From contig JAQGDQ010000283.1 in the NCBI GenBank assembly GCA_030141605.1, positions 75,001 through 139,000 of the forward strand: DNA of 64,000 nucleotides, read 5' to 3'. Positions within the stretch are counted from its first letter, which is position 1, and the number at the start of each line of letters is the position of its first letter. Shown here one piece after another: positions 13,801 through 29,611 of this stretch. The stretch comes from Tubiluchus corallicola (taxonomy: Eukaryota; Priapulida; Priapulimorpha; Priapulimorphida; Tubiluchidae). The position numbers and the translations under genes are program-made. A model generated the notes under the pieces. The model saw only the letters and a list, made by a program, of their open reading frames with translations, had not been told where the DNA came from and ran no database searches.

Positions 13801-14565
13801 AGCAGGCAGTTAGCACAAAGTGAAAAAAGACAGCATACCTTAGTAGGACAATAAACACAAATAACCTTTTACAAATACTCTACTTTTATAAAACAAACTG
13901 AAAGCTCCAAGTACATAATTAGTTTAAGGTTACTTAAAAAATCTGAAACAAAAACAAAACCAAAAGTTATTGTTTTATCTTGCAATAGTACAGTGGCTGC
14001 AGCTGTGGTAGCAGATCTTGTACTCACAAAATTGCAAAACTTGAGCAGATAACTCTTTTAGTAAAAAGAAAAACTGTATTATTAGTTCACAAAAGAATAT
14101 TACCCTTGCCAGAGAATCTCATCATTTGCAAGACTGGACCAAACACATGCAGCCAGGCACAGGTCAGTTGCATTCAGGTGGGACAGGATAGAAATGGCTG
14201 CAAGCAAGAAGACACAAATCATTATTACCATCACTATCATTACTATTACCATCATTTTACTATTATCATTATCATTACTTACAGGGGGAAGAAAAAGGTA
14301 GTTTACACTGCAAACTTAAAAATACCTAAAATGAAATAATAACAAAATGAACTATCAACTTTTAACAATCATTTTAAATCAATAACTTAGACAAGAATGC
14401 AAAAACTAGTTAGTATAACCAGCTTCACCTACCAAGTTCAGGTGGGAGATTTCCTAGATCAGGAAACCTAGATGCAACTGTCATACTGTCACGATGACTC
14501 AATTCCTTCACAGGCTGCCCATCAGTATCCCTGAGATCCAGTATCCTGTATAGGGACTGGCCCAT
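10861..14565 (-). CDS. FBXO8: F-box only protein 8 (F-box plus Sec7 domain), six coding exons
   Basis: Predicted SCF-type ubiquitin ligase subunit with an ARF-GEF-like Sec7 domain. Coding exons, 5' to 3' on the minus strand, are 14565-14433, 14197-14104, 13136-13013, 12662-12544, 12293-12109 and 11066-10861. They give 286 aa, and every phase matches. The N-terminus is MGQSLYRIL, with Gly2 suited to myristoylation as in the human protein. The F-box spans about residues 38-80 (LPPEL, then LNATDLCLAACVW). The linker WGYVTAYN...LDEGTLTFNADA is diagnostic of FBXO8. The Sec7 domain spans about residues 135-275, with FLPNALRKFF, CECNP, FVLCYSLILLSVDL and HVKNKMSKREFIRN. The protein is some 30 residues shorter than human FBXO8, mostly before the F-box. 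At the expected glutamic-finger position the sequence reads APSDRG, with Asp191 where Glu is usual. Sec7 activity may therefore be weak. Confidence 0.95.
14220..14284. repeat. Imperfect (ATT/ATC) repeat in FBXO8 intron 1
   Basis: Short runs of ATT, ATC and ATTAC units just upstream of the acceptor of FBXO8 exon 2. The repeat is low complexity and non-coding. Confidence 0.7.
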
Positions 14566-14972
14566 TATTTACACTTGAGGCTTTAGAAAGATCTAAATCA
14601 AGACTTTCACAGCCTTATAGCAGCTAATGCTACAAAGATGGATCTCATTGTGATACAAGCATCTAAAAACAGTGAAATTAGCAGTAGACCTAAAATCATT
14701 TGTTAAGGTTAAATCATTAAACAAGTACCTGTATTTTAAATTAATATATACAAAATTGACAAAAGCTCCATCAAAATCATTAAACTACTATAAAATTATG
14801 ATGTCCATCCCCATCCAATCTAATGTAAATTGATAATACTTAAATACTGTGTATATATTTGCCTTTCTAAGCCATTTCATGTTGCTGTTTCTACATTTTG
14901 TGCAACAGTTGTATAATTCTACACTGTACAGACTACAGTCTATTAATGATCTACTGTACAGATGCATTAGAG

Positions 14973-17057
<2,085 letters not shown>

Positions 17058-17099
17058 CATCAGGGAACATAATTTTCAAGACAATGGAATGAAATGATA

Positions 17100-17386
17100 T
17101 ACAGTTAACTTTGGATATAACGTACTCAGTTATAAGGGACAATTGCTTATAAGGGACCACTAAAGCATCGGTCCCAATGTTTTTCCCTACAAAAAGTTCA
17201 GCATGTACCAAATGTTGTGAGAAATGGTCCAAAAACGCTATTGAAGTAGGAGAATAAATAGAGGGTGCATAAACGTGAACGCAGCTTCGATTTGGCTCTA
17301 TTTCAGTTATAAGGGACACCGGATATAAGGGATGATTTTTTCCGGTCCAGAGCAGAGGTTTCCCTTATATCGTCCAAGGTTAGCTA
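17100..17386. mobile_element. MITE-like element with TA flanks
   Basis: The left end (AGTTAACTTTGGATATAACG after TA at 17100) and the reversed right end (TA, then GCTAACCTTGGACGATATAAGG) form an imperfect terminal inverted repeat. ATAAGGGAC units recur just inside both ends (about 17130-17160 and 17308-17330). TA flanks and a length of 287 bp suggest a non-autonomous Tc1/mariner-type element. No coding capacity was seen. Confidence 0.6.
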
Positions 17387-17389
17387 CTT

Positions 17390-17530
17390 TTATAATGTAG
17401 AGTTTATAAGGGGATGGCTGATTTGGTAACGTTTATGTTTTCCGCCACCCCTTCTCAATTAGACAGCTATTACTTGTATACTAACATGTTTGTTTTTGCT
17501 AGGGATAAAAAAATAAATATTTGATTAGAA
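17390..17530 (+). mobile_element. Short 3'-end fragment of the L2-type LINE, copy 3
   Basis: Only the last ~140 bp of the LINE family are present. The hairpin AAGGGG(A)TGGC / GCCACCCCTT at 17408-17453 surrounds TGATTTGGTAAC, and an A-rich end with AATAAATA follows. This is the extreme 5' truncation typical of LINE insertion. Confidence 0.65.
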
Positions 17531-17559
17531 TAAACAGTGACATTGACTATGGTGATTGG

Positions 17560-17640
17560 AATGGTACAAGATCGTTAACGGTGTCGTTGTTTGCTCAGCT
17601 ATTGATGAATTGGTCGTCGTTTGCTCATCTATTGATGAAG
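17560..17640. repeat. Two imperfect tandem units of about 30 bp
   Basis: TGTTTGCTCAGCTATTGATG followed by a near copy (CGTTTGCTCATCTATTGATG), directly downstream of the short LINE fragment. Confidence 0.6.
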
Positions 17641-18179
17641 TGGATCTAGTGGAATCACAGGAACGGTTGGTAACTTTCGACCAGACTCTGCACTTTACTC
17701 ACCCTCTTTGAGTAAGTGTCGTGCAAACATCTAGAATACCTACCTGCACTATTGGTCGAAGGAAAAGGTCGTGTTCTAGCCATTATCAATTGTGAAATCA
17801 ACTCTCACCAAGTATTATTATGTCAAAAACTTAGATCTACCATAAGCTCACAAAGTATGAATTACTCCACAAGTTACCTCTTTTGCATTGCCTCTGAGTT
17901 ACCTTCCAAACAAGCGAAATGTTCTTGAAAACTGCCTTTATGTGAAAAAATACACTAACAACACATGAATACAAAACAAAAATGACATTGACATGAATGA
18001 CGTCAGTAACCAATGACCAAACGTTACGCAGCTTACCCTGGCCTGCGCGAGTGCGCGCCCTGTGGCAAGGCTTACATGCTGCCACCTATAACTGAAAAAA
18101 AATGAACTTTTTAATTTTTAGTTTTGAAATCCAGAATTTTGCTGTTGCAATTGCCGTTGCGGTTGTTGTTGTCGTCACT

Positions 18180-18415
18180 GTCATTGTACCTTTTGTTGTC
18201 GTCGCCATCATAACATCTACTACTGCTGCTGAAGTTGTAGTTGCCAGTGTCATTGTCATTATCATAATAATTGCTGTTTTTTTCTGCTGCTGCCGCCGCT
18301 GTTGTTCTTATTGCAGTTTGTCATTGTTGTTGCAGTTCTTGTTTTTTCTTGCTGGTCTGAAGTTTCTTGCTGCTGTTATTGTTACTGCTGTTGCTGTCGT
18401 TGTTGTTTCTTAAAC
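18180..18415. repeat. Degenerate (TTG/CTG)n-rich tract
   Basis: Interrupted TTG, CTG and GTC triplets give open frames rich in Val, Ile and Cys on the plus strand and Asn/Gln on the minus strand. No gene is supported. Confidence 0.6.
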
Positions 18416-18789
18416 AAGGAATAAGATAAGCAAGGTTGCCATTTATACGATAATTATTGCTGCATACGATGATTTGTGGCATCATACCGTACAAAAAAGA
18501 GACTATAGCCACAGTAGTCGATAATTATACCATAACGTAGAAACGAAACAGTGCAAAAGTTTGAAAAGAGTGTGCACTGAAAACATTTAAAACATTACTG
18601 CTAGCCACTGGGCAGAAAAATGAATTTTGATTTTGTTGTTGCCCCCAAGCATGCTGATCGCAGTCAGTCTTACCTTTCAATCTTGCCTTTCAAAATCATA
18701 AGGACCTAGAATTGAACTCAGTACCGCCCCTTCTCGGACAAGATTTAAAACTACATGTATTGACAGATTATGGTGCTTGAATGGTTGCC

Positions 18790-19900
18790 GTTGGTAATTT
18801 GTTACAAGGGTCGATGACGCGAGAGGCAAATAATGTGATTAAATATTGCTTCATGAAAAATCAACAAATACTTTGGAGGGTTGTCCTTGTAGGGGTCTAG
18901 GAGGGCGTAAAAGATCGTCGTCCTAGATGATGGATGCTCCATTGAGCACCCTATAGCAGTTGACGATGTCAATGGTCTATCTTCATTGTACTGTTCCAGA
19001 GTGGATATAATAGAAAGGTCAGCATCTTCAGCTAGTCTAACACATTGGTTTTTTGTTTTTTCCAATAATGCTTTAAGAGTGGTGTGCTGCTGTGACCAAA
19101 CTTCTGAAGCATACTCAAGAACTGGGTTCACAACAGCTTTGTAAAGTGTACCGATGATTACCGAGGCTTTCCTGGATGTAATACAACATTTTATTTTGTT
19201 AAATCTTTAATACAGTAGATGATTTATGCTCAATCGGTCCATCTTTAACATAATAATTTTATGGAGTTAGACTCCTAGGACAAATCGCAAAAGATGGCGC
19301 TTGCTCTTTTTATGTTCCAATAACCATTCTTCACACCATTTTTCCTTATTGTTGAGGTCGAATTGTAGCATATACCCATTGCTCTTGTCCCATATCGGAT
19401 GGTATGGTTTAAAATCATCAGCATACAAGGTCAATGATGTCCCAGTTGACATGCAATTCGTAATATCGTTTATGAAGATCTGGAAACAATAAGGGCCACT
19501 GAGGGTACCTTGAAATATGCCAATGCAGACATAAACTTCCAGGCTGGTAGTTACATGTCATTTCTATTTAATACCACATGCTGACAGCGATTTGGCAAGA
19601 GGTACTGAAACCATGCGAGGAGGTTGCCTCTTATTCCTGCATATTCCATCTTCAACAAAAGACGTTGATGCGGCACTGAGTCAAAAGCCTTCTTAAAATC
19701 AAGATAGGGAACATCAATACCTGGTAGCGGTGGCTCATCGAACCATTCTGTCCAGTCATTAAAACAAAAAAGTAGATTAGTTACTGTTGATCTCTGAGGA
19801 TCTCTTGCATATTCGGTTTGTCCTAACCAGAAGCAGGTCTCGTCCCACAGGATGCCTTCTATTCATTTGGCATCTACTGAAGTTAAAGTTGTGGGTGTTA
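18790..19900 (-). mobile_element. Degraded non-LTR retrotransposon (CR1/jockey-like RT), minus strand
   Basis: Read on the minus strand, the order is FDSVPH-type RT motif (about 19690-19650), YAGIRGNLLAWFQYLLPNR (about 19645-19580), LYADDFKPY with an intact catalytic YADD (about 19430-19400) and the C-terminal landmark NPVLEYASEVWSQQH (about 19130-19080). Stops and frameshifts separate these. The region after the RT is very diverged. The family differs from the L2-type copies elsewhere in this window. Confidence 0.8.
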
Positions 19901-19989
19901 GGTTATCACAAATTGGGCAGGCAGAGGACTGTTTTGGGTTGGGAGTGACGTTAGAATCCATTTAAGGGTCACAAGATGAATCAAGTGAC

Positions 19990-21330
19990 TTACGATTATA
20001 GCAAAAAAGTGGTAAGGGTAGTTGCAACGCAAAGGATTTTAAGGTGGAAACCATGAGAGTGGCCACAATTTCTTGAAAATCAGCAGCAATTTCAAAAAAG
20101 AATGCTCATGATGACGATGACTGGGCTTGATTCTCCACATACCGAAATTAACGACATCTTAATGTGTTTATATAAATTTATTATGAAACTACCACTTTTT
20201 GGTGTTATGGTTCCTTATTAAGTGCAAAATTTCTGAGAAAAAGCTTTTCTGGGAAACGAGTCTACCCCAATCTTTAGCCCTCGATCAATACTATAATCAT
20301 ACAATATCATACAGACGAGAAACAGATGAGTTGGACGGATGAAATTAATGAAAAAGTAAAGTATTTCAGTTGAATGTGAATAAATTAGAGGAATCAATAT
20401 GGAGAATTTTTGTGATTATGTGAATGTGCTAAACAAAGAGTGCAAGAAGGCAAAACAAACTTTGGTTTTGAGTTATGGAGATGGCAAAATTAAGAAGTAC
20501 GTGAACAAAACAAAATTAGAAGAAATGAGAGAAAGAACTGAAGTTAAACTGAATTATGATGTTGCTAAAATTAATATAATATTCATTAATATTATATAAT
20601 ACATTGCTATAATAATCTGTAAAAGTTCTTTCAAAGGAGATTTAAAATGTCCAATAAGTATATAACAAGAGGATGACGTTACAAAGCACTTTTTGGGACG
20701 TGAAATAATGAAAAAATATTGCTTTTACGAGCAAAGTTTTAAATGGAAACATGATTAAATCTGAAGAGACTGATGATTTAGGAAAAGTGTAATTATCAAG
20801 AAAGCAATGGAGATGAGAAAACGAAGAAGTTTTGAACTTAAGCTACATAAACATGACTAAAGGAGAAATCAAAATAGAAATTTATGATTACTAGTGCCTC
20901 ACACATTTTCTCTGTTATTTAAAAGAGTTAATAGTGCCTGTTAATCTAACAGAGCCGAAGGCACGAGTACTGCTAAAATAGCTGCGTCACGTAAAAACAG
21001 CTTTCCTGTTAAAAGTTTACAAATTTATCCACACTTTTTCAACATTAGCATTTTTGTAACTGTGGTATTCTCTACTCAGCGCGAAATGTACTGAAGTTTG
21101 TATATTTTCCTGTTTTTTTTAAATTATAGTTAATTTTAATGCTTATCATTTTATAACGTACTGCATTTGTTTCAGATATAAGACCATGTATGTCTATCAA
21201 TGATTACTGTACATCTGTCAACACAGCTACTTTTGATTGACACGTAGAAGTGTCAATCAGTTACTACTATCACCAGAAAAAATATTTTACGAGGCTATGT
21301 ACAATATTCGAGTACCTTGAAAGGCTAACA
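19990..21330. other. Unassigned intergenic stretch
   Basis: No gene was recognised. A 66-codon frame at 20399-20599 (start MENFCDYVNVLNKE, Lys-rich) has no family I know, and its flanks show no splice structure. Confidence 0.4.
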
Positions 21331-21337
21331 CATAGTT

Positions 21338-21513
21338 GTGGCGCTATTGCGCTTCGCGCTTCCTAGTTTTCAAACTAGAGTTTCCTTATTGATTTTAATT
21401 TTTTTGCACACCAGAGTTTTGACTATTTTTTCGTTAGGGTACCTCACAGCAATGCAAGACTCTGATACAAAAATCCTAGCTTGAAAATAGGAGTCGTGGC
21501 AGTCTAATAGCGC
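21338..21513. mobile_element. Short MITE-like element with long terminal inverted repeats
   Basis: GGCGCTATTGCGCTTCGC and CTAGTTTTCAAACTAG on the left match, in reverse, CTAGCTTGAAAATAGG and CTAATAGCGCC on the right. This gives an imperfect inverted repeat of about 40 bp around a core of about 90 bp. The target duplication is unclear. Confidence 0.5.
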
Positions 21514-21561
21514 CCAAAATTATTTTTGATTAGCTGATAAGCAAAGTTGTAAAGCTGTAAC

Positions 21562-22092
21562 TACCGTATATACTCGCATATAAGCCTACATCGCATATTA
21601 GCCGACCCCCTAAAACTGCTTTAAAATGGCCAGTTTTTGCAAAAACCCGTATATAAGCCGACCATCAACTTGACTAATTTTACTCCATGCCCAATCAACA
21701 AAATTGATCCCTTTTTGTCACATTTTGTTAATTGGGTATTTTTGGTTCATTGAAATTTTTTACTATAAAGATGTAAAATGCTTACTTTTATGTTACATAC
21801 TAGAAGAAATTATACATTTTGATATGAATAAAGAAGAAAATATTTTGTTTTCTATTTATTCACAAAAAATTATAACATTTCTGTTTATAATTTAACGTAG
21901 TGTTCTTGAAAAAAACAAAATGACACACAACCAAATAAAGAGTCAGATAGCGATGAAAATGTGTGGCTGGAAAATTGGCATTAGTGTCTGTCCTTGTGTT
22001 CATTTTGTTTCATGCGCATATAAGCCGACCCCCTGATTTCAGTATTGTATTTTATAGTTCTAAATTCGGCTTATATGCGAGTATATACGGTA
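21562..22092. mobile_element. Non-autonomous DNA transposon with perfect TIRs and TA target duplication
   Basis: The element starts TA-CCGTATATACTCGCATATAA and ends with the exact reverse complement before TA. Counting the TAs, 25 bases match perfectly. Subterminal copies of ATAAGCCGACC occur near both ends (about 21653-21664, 22018-22031, and a variant at about 21594-21607). The 531-bp interior has no transposase. TA flanks point to the IS630-Tc1-mariner superfamily. Perfect ends suggest recent movement. Confidence 0.85.
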
Positions 22093-22988
22093 GTTGTCTA
22101 TCAACCATATCATCCTTGTAAACTGTAGCGTAAATCAATGAAAAACGTAACATCAAATTGAAAGCCTTATCATAATAAGTCAGTTGAAGATAATCTAATT
22201 GTACGACACAATACTACTGAACAGTATGCAAATACAAAACTGTTAATCAGTCACATTCATTTTGGTGCCGCACAATACTGGGGCCAGGTACCTGTTTTCT
22301 TAGTATTAACCATCCAGAGGTAACAAATTTTTCATCTTGCCAAAAATTTGATTTAATTTGTTAATGTTGTCACCTGTAATCAATATTGTACTTATAACCA
22401 TCAGTGGATGATTTCGGCTTTGCTTATTGTGTAAGAACATATATTGTACTTATATTATATATAATGACATATATATATGTGTGTGTTTGTGCATGTATGC
22501 ATATGTGTGACTTGACCTTTCATGCTTGTAGCCTGATAACAACTTACTTTAGTTGCAAAAGGTTCAGCAAAAAATCTGTGCGAAACAACTTCAAGTAATT
22601 CTCGTTCAAAATATTTTTTAATAAGGTGTCACTCAGAACATTGCTTATGCATGCAACCATGGTAAAATCAGGCAGCAATTCATAAACGTACAGTAAGCTA
22701 CCTATAATCTAGAATAAAAATAACTTGACTTTTTTCATCTGTAATTTTAATAAATCACTGTTAACGTGATGCTAACTCCGCCACTAAGTATGCAATAGAG
22801 TTTGTGTTGCTTTCTGAGTCAGCTGTGTGAATATTTATTTTTTTTATTTTACTTGTTGCCTAGCTTGATATTATAAATAATAATATACTTCAATTTAAAT
22901 TTTCAAGAATTCATGTTAAAATTACTTATTGTCATTTTCAGTTTTTATAGACCAGAAAGGAATCTAATTTGGTTTACAGAAAATAACA

Positions 22989-26988
<4,000 letters not shown>

Positions 26989-28520
26989 GAATGACTGTTT
27001 TGCTTGTTGGCACACTTAAAAGACTACGGTGTAAAAAGATACAATGTTTCACCTAATGCAATCATTTGCACGATCAATCATAATCTGGCTAATTTAGACA
27101 ATTGTACTATACACATCAGCATTTGTGACATTTGTGTGTAATGTGATGGTACGTTATTCGTTTTCAAGAACACCAGTGCCACTGTATTGTCGTGGATCAA
27201 GCAAATACTTTGAAACAAATCACACAGCATTTGTAAGATTAATTATATCTTTATTAGCTTTGACTGAATTTTCTTTACTCCACTTAATCACATGTAAATT
27301 AAGTAGTTCACAAAACAAAAATGGAAAAGTGTGGGATACAAGATTAGGGTGGGACCATATGGCCTTGTACATGCTACTGTTAAACTTTTTACTATGTTGA
27401 TCGAAATAGTTCTCTATAAACAAAAGCCTGGTTTTTGGCCTAGGCCATGTTAACTGCCTTGTCTGCTTACATAATTAAACTTATTAGGACTGCTTGGACG
27501 AGTCGGGTTGCAACGTAGCATAATTCTGTCCAAGACTGATGTCCACAAATTGTAAATGTGGTGTTCTTAAAGTTTATTGATGGGCGACACTAGTGGGATG
27601 TTTTCCTACACCTCTGTATATATTATATAGTTGCAAAGTTATTATGTGCGTTGTACCTGACTGTATGTTGTTGTATTTATAGTGTTCCTTACCAGTCCAT
27701 AGCTATTACTGTCGTGCGCCAAACAAATGGAGAAATATTCTCGAACTTGTAAAAATTCATCGGGTATGAAGCAGATTGCTTCTCAATGGTTTTCTTAAGT
27801 AAAAGGTGCGAGTATTGTAAATAATCTGTTGAAATCGGACAGTAAGACAAAACCTGAACTAGTACTACTATAAGCGTATAAGCCAAAAGTTATAGCATTT
27901 CTCCTTCATAAGTAATCTTTTAATCACATTTATTTTTGCCAAGTTGACTTTTCTGTCTAGTTTGACAACTGAATGTTTCTGTTAATATATAGTTCATATG
28001 TTTAGTTATCTAAAATTGTTTAATCTTGTAAATTTTGAAATTTGTTTCTATGTAAAACTTCTCATTATCTGAAAATCAAAGTGATTCTGATTACATATCT
28101 GCAATAAGTTGCTATGATAACCACATAGGCTATTAATGATACTCTGTCAATTATTGTTGCATTTTAGTTGATTTCAAGGTTTTTTATCTGTTCTTGTTTT
28201 TCAAGCATGGCTTTACACTACATTTTCAATTCAAAAACTAGCTCACTGATTTGTCTTAAGCAATCGATAAATTATAACTTTTTAAGAGTTAGACAACTTT
28301 ATTTATTCTTAAATAAATGTGTAAAGGTATAGTTACAGAACTAATAGCTTTTTTATTCTTCTTGTTAGTTACAAAATAATGCAGTGAAAACACGTGTACG
28401 TATTATTTGGAAATGCTACTAGATTACTTTGTAACAACCAAGGGAACAGAGTTGTACCCATTGTATCTGATTAATAACTGTTTAATAAATTTTGTACATA
28501 TTCATATTTTCTTACTGTTT
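26989..28520 (+). other. Probable UBE2I 3' UTR and downstream sequence
   Basis: No gene was seen. The first plausible AATAAA signals on the plus strand are at 28312-28317 and 28484-28489, so the UBE2I 3' UTR could be about 1.3-1.5 kb. This is inferred from signals only. Confidence 0.4.
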
Positions 28521-29361
28521 TCGCTTTGACGTAGTCTGTCCCAAGTCATGCACAATATCAATGTAACTGCTAATTAGTTGATTCACTAAATACCAAGGTC
28601 TTAAAAAAGCTTCAAAAAACAAAAAAATTACCAAATTTAATATCAAACTTTTAATTATACTTGAGTATTTAGGAAGGTATTAGTAGATATTGGATAAACT
28701 TCATGCAAATTAACAGCTTCTAGGTTACAACCCTGAAAGCACACTTGTGCCAATGCCTCACAGACAGAATTATCAAGTTTCAGAATGTTGAGAAATCGAC
28801 TTAATCACATTTACAATTATAAAATACGAATACGTAGCATAGAAACCTGACACCACTTACAACTACTTGACATTAGCTTACAGACAGGCTAGGCTCATAA
28901 TAAATTAACAGCCACATAGTTCCACTAGTAAAGGTGGCTGTTTTCAGTACATCAACCCATTGTTAATTGTAACAATACAATAAGCACACTGTTAATAAAA
29001 ATGTATTGCAGTTAGTTTTCATACAATTTGGCATACCATATACCGAATTCAATGACAGGGTCATACAAATGGAAGTTGTATCACCAGTGCCTGACTCATT
29101 ATCAAATCTGTGCCTCTAAGATGAGGCACTAAACCAGCAGAGGTATCACAGCTACGTTTGTATGTAAATAATTACATCCTGTACAAGGTAAATGCGCACA
29201 ATTGGTATAGAGAAGACGATTGAATCAGCCCTGAGCAAAAATCAAAGCAGTTCTCCCTTCCGTTAACACACCATCCTCAGCACCAATCTTAACTGTGATT
29301 GTCAGTCAGTCTTACTGCTAGGCTATGAATCTCGCCTCTAAGTGGAAATTCAAGTGTACAC

Positions 29362-29367
29362 TTTATT
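29362..29367 (-). terminator. Candidate polyadenylation signal of RNPS1
   Basis: AATAAA on the minus strand about 245 bases after the RNPS1 stop codon. It would leave RNPS1 and UBE2I tail to tail. Confidence 0.5.
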
Positions 29368-29611
29368 CAAGGTCAGGCTGCATCCACGCAACAAAAGTAT
29401 AAGTCATTTTTTAGTTACACCAATTTTTTGTTAACTTTTGATAATACATGGCTTACAAGGGTGACCTGAGCAACCTGAAACTGCTACAAACTTGCTGCAA
29501 ACTGACAAAACTGTTAATCGAACTCACAATCAACGAAAATTACATACATGAACTCCTACATCCTACAAATTAAAATTGCAAAGACTTGTGCATGTTACAG
29601 TAGCATTCTTT

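Noticed and set aside
18102-18413. 103-codon hydrophobic frame rich in Val, Ile and Cys
   Set aside because: Arises from degenerate TTG/CTG/GTC repeats rather than a membrane protein.
20399-20599. 66-codon Lys-rich frame
   Set aside because: No recognised domain or splice structure; length is within chance for this composition.
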